A stretch of DNA of 13,509 nt from a bacterium (GTDB lineage: Bacteria; Planctomycetota; JACOTG01; JAUIME01), in contig JAUIME010000056.1 in assembly GCA_030433195.1 (NCBI GenBank), positions 1 through 13,509 on the forward strand, in the 5' to 3' direction. The notes under the pieces are model-generated. The model made no database searches. It saw nothing but the letters and a program-made list of their open reading frames with translations, and had not been told where the DNA came from. How positions within the stretch are numbered: the stretch's first letter is position 1; the number at the start of each line of letters is the position of its first letter. Both the position numbers and the translations under genes were made by a program. Below, piece after piece: positions 1-6,455 of this stretch.

Positions 1-553
1 CGCGACCGTCGTCGAGTGCGAGCGTGTCGCTCTCGCCGGCGTCGAACAGGCCGAGCCAGAGCCTCGCGTCGGTGCCGATCGTCAGCGCTCCGGCGTTGCC
101 GTTCGGCGCGACGGCGAGCGTCCACTTCCCTTGTCGCTCGTGGGTGCCGAAGTCGCGTTGTTCGTAGCGAGGCGCCGTGCCGTTGGTCGTGGGGTGCACC
201 CACATCTGCAGCAGTTCGAGCGTCTCGTCGTCGCTCGCGTTGAACTCGCTGTGCGTGACGCCCTTGCCCGCGGACATGAGTTGGACTTCGCCGGCTCGCA
301 TCGTGGAGCCGTTGCCCATGCTGTCCTCATGCGCGAGGGCCCCGTTGTAGACGTAGGTCACGATCTCCATGTTGCGATGGGGATGCGTCGGAAATCCCGC
401 GCCGGGAGCGACCTTGTCTTGGTTGATCACGCGCAGGAGGCTGAAGCCCATGTGCGCGGGGTCGTGGTAGTCGGCGAACGAGAACGTGTGGTAGGTGTCG
501 AGCCAACCGTGGTCGGCGTGACCGCGCTCGGCCGAACGTCGCGGGGTGATCAT
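1..553 (-). CDS. Pirin family protein, YhhW-type cupin (3' end missing)
   Basis: The first 184 codons of a pirin-family bicupin are present; the gene runs off the left edge. The protein aligns by eye with E. coli YhhW (about 231 residues), so roughly 45 C-terminal residues are outside the window. Seen directly: ERGHADHGWLDTYHTFSFADY near the N-terminus, then HPHRNMEI and GVTHSEF. The cupin metal ligands His57, His59, His101 and Glu103 are all present at the same numbering as in YhhW, so the metal site looks intact. Known members bind Fe or another divalent metal; some have quercetin 2,3-dioxygenase activity in vitro, but the physiological substrate is generally unclear. The start at 553 is preferred because the homology begins there and AGGAG lies 7 bases upstream. 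It is separated from rpsN by a terminator, so it probably has its own promoter. The family is confident; the substrate is unknown. Confidence 0.93.
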   Translation of the reverse strand, partial: MITPRRSAERGHADHGWLDTYHTFSFADYHDPAHMGFSLLRVINQDKVAPGAGFPTHPHRNMEIVTYVYNGALAHEDSMGNGSTMRAGEVQLMSAGKGVTHSEFNASDDETLELLQMWVHPTTNGTAPRYEQRDFGTHERQGKWTLAVAPNGNAGALTIGTDARLWLGLFDAGESDTLALDDGR

Positions 554-560
554 GGCAGCG

Positions 561-565
561 CTCCT
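561..565 (-). promoter_or_regulatory. Ribosome binding site of the pirin gene
   Basis: AGGAG on the minus strand lies 7 bases before the ATG at 553. It fixes this start over longer in-frame readings. No convincing -35/-10 pair was seen between here and 660. Confidence 0.7.
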
Positions 566-595
566 GCAGTGTTCTGTCCGAAACGGGACGAACGC

Positions 596-615
596 GGTCG
601 AGCGTCGGCTCGATC
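596..615 (-). other. Hairpin in the pirin upstream region
   Basis: An 8-bp stem with one G-T wobble (GGTCGAGC / GCTCGATC) closes on a 4-base loop (GTCG). It lies about 45 bases upstream of the pirin start, inside the region that should hold its promoter or 5' leader. It could be an operator or a leader structure; no function can be assigned from sequence. Confidence 0.3.
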
Positions 616-659
616 GGTTCGATTCCGTGAGCGTGTCCCGTGGGGGCGACACTCCATAG

Positions 660-692
660 AAAACGGGAACCGATCCGAGGATCGCTTCCCGT
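660..692 (-). terminator. Intrinsic terminator downstream of rpsN
   Basis: Read on the minus strand, a 7-bp stem (ACGGGAA / TTCCCGT) encloses an inner GATCC/GGATC stem across a 2x2 internal loop. The stem is followed by a short T tract (TTTTC, counting the last stem base). This is the most classical terminator in the window. It lies about 115 bases after the rpsN stop and before the pirin gene, so it should separate the two transcripts. Confidence 0.55.
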
Positions 693-778
693 GATGGGTG
701 CTCGTGGACATTCGTCCCGTTGCATCCTGTCGGATGCGCGGGAGCGCGTCGGGTTACATGTGCCGGGGCGGGTCGTGC

Positions 779-800
779 GGCCGCCGCGGGTGCGACGGCC
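779..800 (-). terminator. GC-rich hairpin immediately after rpsN
   Basis: A 9-bp stem with one wobble pair (GGCCGTCGC / GCGGCGGCC) and a 4-base loop starts 7 bases after the rpsN stop codon on the minus strand. There is no T tract. It may act as an attenuating hairpin or protect the mRNA 3' end rather than be a full intrinsic terminator; the better terminator is further downstream at 660-692. Confidence 0.35.
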
Positions 801-806
801 GAGCGA

Positions 807-1112
807 CTACCAGCTCGCCTTCTTGACGCCTGGGATCTCGCCGCGGTGCGAGAGATCGCGGAAGACGATTCGGCAGATGCCGAACTTGCGGTAGTACGCG
901 CGCGGGCGGCCCGTGAGGCTGCAGCGGTTGGTGATGCGGTTCGGGTTGGCGTCGCGCGGGAGCTTCTGCAGCGCGAGACGCGCTTCGAAGCGCTCTTCTT
1001 CGGACTTGTCGAGGTTGCTGGCGAGCGCCTTCAACTCGGCGCGGCGCTTGGCGTACTTCGCGACGGTGTTCCGAAGACGCTGCTCACGTTCGATCTTGGA
1101 TGTCTTTGCCAT
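807..1112 (-). CDS. rpsN: 30S ribosomal protein uS14 (S14)
   Basis: The 101 residues match the long form of S14, the same length as E. coli RpsN, and the protein ends in the diagnostic RGEIPGVKKASW. The core LPRDANPNRITNRC...TGRP...RKFG..R is intact. S14 sits in the head of the small subunit and is needed for late 30S assembly. Zinc-binding S14 uses four cysteines (CxxC...CxxC). Here C64 and C80 remain but the partners are T67 and V83, so this is a zinc-independent type with two leftover cysteines. The ATG at 1112 is preceded by GGAG about 6 bases upstream. The usual neighbours (rplE, rpsH, rplF) are absent, so the gene stands alone. It has its own candidate promoter, a structured leader and a terminator. 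The identification is certain; whether a second, zinc-binding paralogue exists elsewhere cannot be seen here. Confidence 0.97.
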   Translation of the reverse strand: MAKTSKIEREQRLRNTVAKYAKRRAELKALASNLDKSEEERFEARLALQKLPRDANPNRITNRCSLTGRPRAYYRKFGICRIVFRDLSHRGEIPGVKKASW

Positions 1113-1158
1113 GGGACTCCGCTACGCCCGCGATCGGGCTGCCTACTGTCGATGCTGA

Positions 1159-1177
1159 CGGCGGGATCGGCCCGCCG
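1159..1177 (-). promoter_or_regulatory. rpsN leader hairpin 1 (start-proximal)
   Basis: A perfect 7-bp stem (CGGCGGG / CCCGCCG) with a 5-base loop lies 46 bases upstream of the rpsN start. With the hairpin at 1187-1206 it makes the predicted rpsN leader strongly folded. Ribosomal-protein leaders are often autoregulatory, but no known S14-binding motif was recognised, so regulation is an inference. Confidence 0.4.
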
Positions 1178-1186
1178 ACGGGATAC

Positions 1187-1206
1187 CGCCCGGAACCGGC
1201 CGGGCG
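1187..1206 (-). promoter_or_regulatory. rpsN leader hairpin 2 (promoter-proximal)
   Basis: A perfect 7-bp stem (CGCCCGG / CCGGGCG) with a 6-base loop starts about 17 bases downstream of the predicted -10 box, so it would form at the very 5' end of the rpsN mRNA. It could stabilise the transcript against 5' decay or take part in leader regulation. Confidence 0.4.
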
Positions 1207-1222
1207 CTCAGTCGAGCCGACG

Positions 1223-1252
1223 AACATAGCAAACCCTCCCGAGACCGATCAA
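1223..1252 (-). promoter_or_regulatory. Candidate sigma-70-type promoter for rpsN
   Basis: On the minus strand TTGATC (1247-1252) and TATGTT (1223-1228) are separated by 18 bases; each matches 4 of 6 consensus positions. The -10 lies in a short AT-rich patch that stands out from its GC-rich surroundings. It would give a 5' leader of about 105 bases containing the two hairpins at 1159-1177 and 1187-1206. Confidence 0.45.
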
Positions 1253-1297
1253 CGCGATTTCGGGCATCCCCGCCGCGGAGCCGGCCGGCGGCGAGCG

Positions 1298-1323
1298 GCG
1301 GCGTCGATTCGGCTCGACGCCGC
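1298..1323. other. Strong 10-bp hairpin between divergent genes
   Basis: A perfect 10-bp stem (GCGGCGTCGA / TCGACGCCGC) with the loop TTCGGC lies between rpsN (minus) and the small secreted-protein gene (plus). There is no T tract on either side. It may be a terminator for read-through, a protein-binding palindrome, or part of an unrecognised RNA. The rest of 1253-1380 shows no gene. Confidence 0.4.
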
Positions 1324-1380
1324 GTCGAGGTGGTTCGACATCGGTCGTGCGAGCCTGCGTGGGTCACTCGGTGGCGATCC

Positions 1381-1409
1381 TTGTAAGCTATTTATTTGTT
1401 TGATCTTAT
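1381..1409 (+). promoter_or_regulatory. Candidate promoter for the 71-residue gene
   Basis: This sits in a conspicuous AT-rich island (about 1381-1410). TTGTAA (1381-1386) and TCTTAT (1404-1409) are 17 bases apart, each matching 4 of 6 consensus positions. It lies about 85 bases upstream of the small gene at 1496. The AT-richness is striking for this genome; the exact boxes are uncertain. Confidence 0.4.
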
Positions 1410-1495
1410 GGCTTGGTGGGTGTGCGGTCGCGAGCTTGGAACGCACTTTGCGCTCTCCTGGGGCGCGGGCGATGTTGCCCGACGGAGTTCGTCTC

Positions 1496-1711
1496 ATGAA
1501 ACTCGTACGACGTCTGATCCTCACCGCGGGCCTGCTCGCGGCGCTCGTGGCGGCCGAGACGGTCGTGTGCGGCGGGGAGGCGTCTCGCTCGGCCTCGGCA
1601 GCGGTCGAAGCTCGTCCTCAGGCGATCGCCGCGGGCGTGTCCGCCGACGCGACGCCGCAGCACGACGCCACGACCCCGACGCCCTCGATCACGCCGACGG
1701 CGGATCGATAG
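1496..1711 (+). CDS. Small exported protein of unknown function
   Basis: A 71-residue protein. The N-terminus, MKLVRRLILTAGLLAALVAA, is a textbook signal peptide: two basic residues, then a hydrophobic core of about 14 residues. Cleavage would fall around residues 20-27. Cys25 lies just after the core, but VVCG is a poor lipobox, so a lipoprotein is possible but not favoured. The mature part (about 45 residues) is rich in Ala, Thr, Pro and Ser, with a TPTPSITPT tail suggesting a disordered or wall-associated peptide. GGAG lies 8 bases before the ATG, and an AT-rich candidate promoter lies about 85 bases upstream. Its last 23 bases overlap the end of the convergent gene at 1689-1934. No family was recognised. 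The signal peptide plus ribosome binding site make it a likely real gene. Confidence 0.6.
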   Translation: MKLVRRLILTAGLLAALVAAETVVCGGEASRSASAAVEARPQAIAAGVSADATPQHDATTPTPSITPTADR

Positions 1712-1934
1712 CGCGCGAACGCAGCTTCGGATCGACGCTGCGGATCTTCGCGTTCACGCCGGCGTCGTCGACGGCCGTGTAGTTCTGGTTGTCGATGCGG
1801 ACCGCGCGGACGAGGCCCTCTTCGGCCGCATCCTTGTACTGCTCCATGAGCCCGGCATCGCGGGTCAGCGCCATCGCCAACGCCTTCGATTCGTAAGCGC
1901 GGCTCGAGGCGCCGCCCTTCGCGTCGTTCGCCAT
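1689..1934 (-). CDS. Small conserved-looking protein of unknown function
   Basis: Translates to 81 residues, beginning MANDAKGGASSRAYESKALA and ending RSRAIDPPSA. It has no signal peptide or membrane segment. Residues 12-45 look like an amphipathic helix (alternating Ala, Leu, Glu, Lys), followed by a stretch (VRAVRIDNQNYTAVDDAGVNAKIRSV) that could be beta. The ATG at 1934 has AAGGA 11 bases upstream, somewhat far for a typical site. The reading frame stays open far upstream, but there it is antisense to the deaminase gene, so the shorter form is chosen. It is transcribed divergently from that gene and its stop overlaps the 3' end of the secreted-protein gene. Real but unnamed; function unknown. 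Confidence 0.55.
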   Translation of the reverse strand: MANDAKGGASSRAYESKALAMALTRDAGLMEQYKDAAEEGLVRAVRIDNQNYTAVDDAGVNAKIRSVDPKLRSRAIDPPSA

Positions 1935-2027
1935 GATTCGGTAGGTCCTTCGTGCGGCTCGGGATCGGCTAGCTGCTGGCGCCGATCCGCGGGATGCGGC
2001 CACCGCGAACCGGTGGCGTGAGTCCGG

Positions 2028-2050
2028 CGACGGCCCGCGCGGGCTCGTCG
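2028..2050. other. Palindromic hairpin in the divergent intergenic region
   Basis: The 12-base palindrome GCCCGCGCGGGC (2033-2044) is flanked by CGACG and CGTCG, giving an extended hairpin with one bulged base. It lies about 65 bases before the deaminase gene and about 95 bases before the 81-residue gene, which point away from each other. It could be an operator serving both, but nothing identifies a regulator. Confidence 0.3.
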
Positions 2051-2115
2051 CGGGGACCGTACCAGTTTCGCTTCGAACGGACGAGATTCGCGACCGGTCG
2101 TGGTACCGTATCGCG

Positions 2116-4116
2116 ATGGCCGAATCCTCACCGAACGCATCCGGTTCCGGTCTGCAGGCGTCTTCTTCGATCGACGCGCCTGTCGATGCCGGCGTCGACG
2201 GCATCGCCGTCACCGTGTTCGCCTCGAGCGACGAGGCGAGCGTGCGGGCCGCGTTCGAGATCGCGACGCTCGTCCGCGAGCGCCAAAAAGCCGGTCGACC
2301 CGCGGTGCTCGGGCTCGCGACGGGCTCGACTCCCAAGCGGCTCTACGCCGAGCTCGTGCGCATGCACCAAGAGGAAGGCCTGTCGTTCGCGAACGTGGTC
2401 GTCTTCAACCTCGACGAGTACTGGCCGATGGAGCGCGATGCGCGCCAGTGCTATCGCCGCTACCTCGGCGCGCAGTTGCTCGACCACGTCGACATCGATC
2501 CGAAGTCGGTCCACCTCGTCGACGGTGCCGTCGCGCTCGACGACGTGCGTGAGACCTGCGAGCGCTACGAGGATCTCATTCGCGAGGCGGGCGGCATCGA
2601 CCTGCAGCTGCTCGGGATCGGACGTACGGGGCACATCGGCTTCAACGAGCCCGGCTCGGGTCGCGAGACGCGCACACGACTCATCACTCTCGACAAATCG
2701 ACGCGCCTCGACGCCGCGAGTGATTTCTTCGGCGAGTGGAACGTGCCGCGCAATGCCGTGACCATGGGCGTCGGCACGATCCTCGAAGCACGTCGCATCC
2801 TGCTGCTCGCGTTCGGCGAGCACAAGGCATCGATCGTGCAGCGCGCGCTCGAGGGCGAGGTCACGCCCGCGCTCGCGGCGAGCTTCCTGCGCGAACACCG
2901 CGACGTCGAGTTTCTGCTCGATCCGCAAGCGGCGGCCGAGCTCACGCGCTTCAAGACTCCGTGGCGCAAGCCCGAGACGCGCGGCGCGATCTCGTGGGAC
3001 GGGCCGATGACCAAGCGCGCGGTGGTGTGGCTCGCACGTGAGGTCGACAAGGCGATCTTGAAGCTCACGGACGAGGACTACAAGGACCACGATCTCGGCG
3101 ATCTGCTCGCGGCGCGCGGCTCGGCGTACGACATCAACATCGAGGTCTTCAAATCGCTGCAGCGGACGATCAACGGATGGCCGGGCGGCAAGCCCGGGCG
3201 CCCGCGCGAGGACGGATCGCCCGACGTCGTTCCCAAGCGCGTGGTCGTGTTCAGTCCGCATCCCGACGACGACGTGATCTCGATGGGCGGAACGTTGATT
3301 CGGTTGTGCGATCAGGGGCACGACGTGCACGTCGCCTATCAGACGTCGGGCAACATCGCGGTTTGGGACGACGATGCCGTGCGTCACGCGGACTTCTTGG
3401 TCGAGGCGTGTCGCGCGTTCGGCCTGCACGAGGACAGCGGCGACGCGGAGCGTCTTCTTCGCGAAGTGCGCGAGTTCGTGGCTACAAAGGTGCCTGGGCA
3501 ATCGGATCTCGCGTCGGTGCGAACGCTCAAGGGTCTCGTCCGCCGCACCGAAGCGCGCGCCGCTGCCGCCGCGTCGGGCGTGGCGCTCGAACGGATCTGC
3601 TTCCTCGATCTGCCGTTCTACGAAACGGGCAAGGTCAAGAAGAACGCAGTCGGCGAGGACGACTACGCGATCCTCGTCGAGCTGCTCGATCGCGTGCGGC
3701 CGCACCAGATCTACGCCGCGGGGGATCTTGCCGATCCGCACGGGACGCACCGCGTGTGCCTCGACGCGATCCTCGAAGTGCTGCGGCGACTGCGCGATCG
3801 CGATTGGATGAGCGATTGCAACGTGTGGCTGTACCGCGGCGCCTGGCAAGAATGGGAGCCGCACGAGATCGAGATGGCCGTGCCGTTGAGCCCCGACGAA
3901 GTCTTGCGAAAGCGCATGGCGATCTTCAAGCACGAGTCTCAGAAGGACCGCGCGTTGTTCCCCGGATCCGACCAACGCGAGTTCTGGCAGCGCGCCGAAG
4001 CCCGCAACCGCGCAACGGCCGAACTGTACGACCGACTCGGACTGCCGGAATATCAGGCAATCGAGGGCTTCGTGCGTTGGCGGGATTTCGGACACTCCGA
4101 GACCGCCCGCGACTGA
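2116..4116 (+). CDS. nagB: Glucosamine-6-phosphate deaminase with C-terminal PIG-L deacetylase domain
   Basis: A 666-residue cytoplasmic fusion. Residues 30-285 are NagB, which converts glucosamine-6-phosphate to fructose-6-phosphate and ammonia. The phosphate loop GLATGSTP (66-73), FNLDEY with base Asp100 (E. coli Asp72), and GHIGFNEP with His173 and Glu178 (E. coli His143 and Glu148) are visible. Asp141 of E. coli is Thr171 here. I recall this RTGHIGFNEP variant as typical of long fused NagB proteins, not as a defect. Residues 374-660 are a PIG-L/LmbE-type domain: PHPDDD (381-386) and HGTH (542-545) hold the expected zinc ligands His382, Asp385 and His545. Such domains deacetylate N-acetylglucosamine derivatives, so one chain might both deacetylate and deaminate; that is an inference. 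No Shine-Dalgarno is seen before the ATG. TACCGT (2104-2109), 6 bases upstream, fits a leaderless-type -10. The first 25 residues are low-complexity and the true start could be later. Confidence 0.92.
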   Translation: MAESSPNASGSGLQASSSIDAPVDAGVDGIAVTVFASSDEASVRAAFEIATLVRERQKAGRPAVLGLATGSTPKRLYAELVRMHQEEGLSFANVVVFNLDEYWPMERDARQCYRRYLGAQLLDHVDIDPKSVHLVDGAVALDDVRETCERYEDLIREAGGIDLQLLGIGRTGHIGFNEPGSGRETRTRLITLDKSTRLDAASDFFGEWNVPRNAVTMGVGTILEARRILLLAFGEHKASIVQRALEGEVTPALAASFLREHRDVEFLLDPQAAAELTRFKTPWRKPETRGAISWDGPMTKRAVVWLAREVDKAILKLTDEDYKDHDLGDLLAARGSAYDINIEVFKSLQRTINGWPGGKPGRPREDGSPDVVPKRVVVFSPHPDDDVISMGGTLIRLCDQGHDVHVAYQTSGNIAVWDDDAVRHADFLVEACRAFGLHEDSGDAERLLREVREFVATKVPGQSDLASVRTLKGLVRRTEARAAAAASGVALERICFLDLPFYETGKVKKNAVGEDDYAILVELLDRVRPHQIYAAGDLADPHGTHRVCLDAILEVLRRLRDRDWMSDCNVWLYRGAWQEWEPHEIEMAVPLSPDEVLRKRMAIFKHESQKDRALFPGSDQREFWQRAEARNRATAELYDRLGLPEYQAIEGFVRWRDFGHSETARD

Positions 4117-4118
4117 CG

Positions 4119-4162
4119 CCGAGAAAACTCGCGAATTCTTCGACGAATCCGTCGTTTCTCGG
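4119..4162 (+). terminator. Candidate terminator after the deaminase gene
   Basis: It starts 3 bases after the stop. An outer 8-bp stem CCGAGAAA (4119-4126) / TTTCTCGG (4155-4162) encloses an inner hairpin CGACG-AATC-CGTCG (4141-4154). The inner hairpin is directly followed by TTTCTC, a weak T-rich tail. The two structures share the tail, so they may be alternatives. The remaining sequence to 4359 shows no gene. Confidence 0.45.
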
Positions 4163-4359
4163 TCGATCACGCACGCGCGTCGCGCGCATCGAGTTCCGCG
4201 TTTCGGTCCGCGCGTTTCGGTCGTGTCGGAGGCGCGAGCGGCCCGTTTCGGCGCGAATGAGCCTCAAGACTCTCGACGCGGATCTCGATAAACGGACACC
4301 GGCTCGTGCCGCCTGATTTGCCCCTGACAAGCTTCGGATCCAGCATCGTGGGGATATCG

Positions 4360-6042
4360 ATGACTCTGAAGACCGATCTGCGCCGGTTGCCCTTCAACTT
4401 CTTGCAGAACTTCCTCCGCTTCATTGCCGAGCGATTTCAGGGCGCGGTCGCATCGCGGTTCCCCGTTCGACGGGGAACGCCCGCGGAAGTTCACGAATCC
4501 GTGGACGAAGAGTTCGAGGATCTGGATTTCGAGAACGAGCCGGAAGGCGACTACTCGATCGATTTCGACATTGCGTACGAAGTCGCCGACGACGAAGGCG
4601 TGCACGCCGAGTTCGATTCGGAGGAGTACGACACGAGTGACGACTTCGAAGAGGACGCATCGCACGAACTCGAGATCGAGCACGAACACGAGTACGCGCA
4701 TGCCGAGGCGGACGAGTACGAAACCGACCGAGCGCACGCGCAGGAAGCGACCGAGCACGCACACGACGGCGAGCACGCGCCCGAGTCGTCCGATGACGTT
4801 CCCCACGATCGCGAGGACTTCGACTTCGAGTGGCAGTTCGAGGGTGACGGCGCGCGGACGATGGCGGCGGCGGGTGCCGATGTCGTCGGGCGCGACGTTC
4901 CCGTGTCTCCCGGAGGTGCGGATCCCGCAGCGGCGCTTAACGGGGCGCACGCGTCGACCCTCGGCGCGGGCGACATCCAGGCGCTGGTCGATCTCGCGAG
5001 ACGCAAGGCGCAGGTGGGAGACGAGGCGCTCACGCGTCGGATCTGCACGCGCTTGTCCGAGCTCGAAGGGCTCGACGAGTCCATTTGCAACGAGGCGCAG
5101 GCGATTCTGTTCCGCATGACCGTCCGTGCTTGTCACGGTGATCGTGCGGCGATCGAGGAGTCGATCCTGCTGCAAGACGAAACGAGTGTCCGCGAAGCGA
5201 TCGGTCGGCAGATCGAGCGGACGCAGGCGTTACACGAAGTCGATACCGCGATCGAAGACGATCGGTGGGTGCCGATCGTTCTCGCCTACAATCACGCGAT
5301 CGCGACGCGCGCGCTCTTGCTCTGGAAGCAGGGTGCCGTGCCCGAGGCCGAAACGGAGCTCAACTTCGAGAAGTCGGCGCTCGATCGACACGCGATCTCG
5401 ATCGAGCAACGCTGGGATCTGTACACGCAGTTCGTAGCCGAGAACGGGCGCATCGCGTTCGAGCACCGTCGTTGGGAAGATGCGGCCGAAGTGTTCCGCT
5501 ACGCACGTTCGAAGCGACTCGCCGCGTTCCGCAACACGATCGACGACACGACGGCCGAGATGTACGTGCGCGAAGCGATGTGCGAGTACAACGAACAGCG
5601 GTACGCGCGCGCGAAGGAAGTGCTCACGCACCTGATCCGCCGGGCGCCGCAGTATCGTGCGACCGAGCTCCGCGAGCTGCGGGACCGAGCGCACCGCGCC
5701 GAGATCGCCGTACACAGCCGTGAGATGGTGCGGCGCGCGGCCCTCGCGTTCGACCTTCGCGATTGGGATTCGGCGGGCGTTTTCTATCGCCAAGCCGCGG
5801 ACTACCTCGAGTCGCATCAAGAGGAGGAGTTCCGCACCATTGCGGCCGAGTGCTACTACAACGCCGCCATGTCACGCTGGAACCACGGCAACTTCCGCGA
5901 ATGCCGCAGCATTCTGCACTACCTAAGACGCGCCTACGCCGAGTACGAGTCGGACGCGGTCGAAGCCCGACTCTTGCAGCTCGAGCGCGCGTTCGCGGCC
6001 GAGGCGCCGCGCACGGGACCGGGCCCGGACGAGTCGAGCTGA
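4360..6042 (+). CDS. Acidic His/Asp/Glu-rich protein with TPR-like repeats
   Basis: A 560-residue protein with no named family recognised. Residues 1-38 are basic and hydrophobic (LPFNFLQNFLRFIAERF) and look like an amphipathic, possibly membrane-touching helix, not a cleavable signal. Residues 43-165 are extremely acidic, dominated by Asp and Glu, with a His-rich stretch at about 102-149 (such as EHEHEYAHAEA) that could bind divalent metal or be disordered. Residues 205-545 are helical. TPR-like pairs are visible near 363-390, 402-430, 458-486 and 497-531, with the alternating Ala/Tyr/Trp pattern of that fold. TPR proteins act as scaffolds. The ATG at 4360 is chosen over a GTG 54 bases earlier because GGGGA lies about 7 bases before it. 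The next gene downstream is the giant exported protein, 413 bases away; a functional link is possible but unproven. Confidence 0.75.
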   Translation: MTLKTDLRRLPFNFLQNFLRFIAERFQGAVASRFPVRRGTPAEVHESVDEEFEDLDFENEPEGDYSIDFDIAYEVADDEGVHAEFDSEEYDTSDDFEEDASHELEIEHEHEYAHAEADEYETDRAHAQEATEHAHDGEHAPESSDDVPHDREDFDFEWQFEGDGARTMAAAGADVVGRDVPVSPGGADPAAALNGAHASTLGAGDIQALVDLARRKAQVGDEALTRRICTRLSELEGLDESICNEAQAILFRMTVRACHGDRAAIEESILLQDETSVREAIGRQIERTQALHEVDTAIEDDRWVPIVLAYNHAIATRALLLWKQGAVPEAETELNFEKSALDRHAISIEQRWDLYTQFVAENGRIAFEHRRWEDAAEVFRYARSKRLAAFRNTIDDTTAEMYVREAMCEYNEQRYARAKEVLTHLIRRAPQYRATELRELRDRAHRAEIAVHSREMVRRAALAFDLRDWDSAGVFYRQAADYLESHQEEEFRTIAAECYYNAAMSRWNHGNFRECRSILHYLRRAYAEYESDAVEARLLQLERAFAAEAPRTGPGPDESS

Positions 6043-6455
6043 TCGGATCCCCTGACGTACTCTGATGACCCGGTCTGCTGAGCTCAGTCCTCTGACCTGG
6101 TCTGTCGGTCTGCTCTGAGCCGGTTGCCTCTGCGGTCGTTCCCGCATGACGTCGCCCTTGCGGCCCGACATCCCGGAGCCTTCCCGGGCTCCTCGCGACC
6201 TTGACGCAGACGGTCAGGATTCGGGGCTCGGAATGCCGAAAAACACGGGAACTCCCTCGCGCGCGGAGCGTCCGAGTGCGTCTCGACGGCTGATCCTCCC
6301 GGGCGCCGACTTCGCGTCCGATGCCACGGATTTCGTTTTTGCGTGATCCGAACGGGTCGTTCCGTCGTTCGAGGGAGGGCGCCGCAAAGGGGCGGCGTCG
6401 TACCGACATTCCCGCTGTCGCCAAGTGCGATGGAAGAACCGAGGAGCGAAATCCC
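6043..6455 (+). other. Gene-free leader before the giant gene
   Basis: No convincing gene in these 413 bases. The first 80 bases are rich in TCTG/CTGA: TCTGATGACCCGGTCTG at 6061 recurs imperfectly at 6091, with a perfect 10-base palindrome (6078-6087) between. A weak hairpin GGAGCC/GGCTCC sits at 6175-6192. One or both may end transcription of the TPR gene. A 66-codon reading frame at 6146-6346 lacks a ribosome binding site and was not called. No clear promoter for the downstream gene was identified, but one is expected here. Confidence 0.4.
6441..6446 (+). promoter_or_regulatory. Ribosome binding site of the giant exported protein
   Basis: GAGGAG lies 9 bases before the ATG at 6456. It decides the start: the reading frame is open further upstream (to 6321), but only this ATG is followed directly by a signal peptide. 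Confidence 0.75.

Noticed and set aside
1100..1495. Long plus-strand extension upstream of the 71-residue protein
   Set aside because: It overlaps the rpsN start and promoter, has no coding-like composition, and the signal peptide begins at 1496.
2128..4170. Long minus-strand open frame antisense to the deaminase gene
   Set aside because: It mirrors a gene with clear motifs. GC-rich codon bias leaves the opposite strand open, and its product has no recognisable domain or ribosome binding site.
4306..4359. GTG start for the TPR protein
   Set aside because: No ribosome binding site. The ATG at 4360 is better placed, though the choice is not certain.
6146..6346. 66-residue open frame before the giant gene
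   Set aside because: No ribosome binding site, Pro/Arg/Ser-rich product, no domain; treated as leader sequence.
6321..6455. Upstream-extended start for the giant protein
   Set aside because: Would put 45 polar residues before the signal peptide. The ATG at 6456 has GAGGAG at good spacing.
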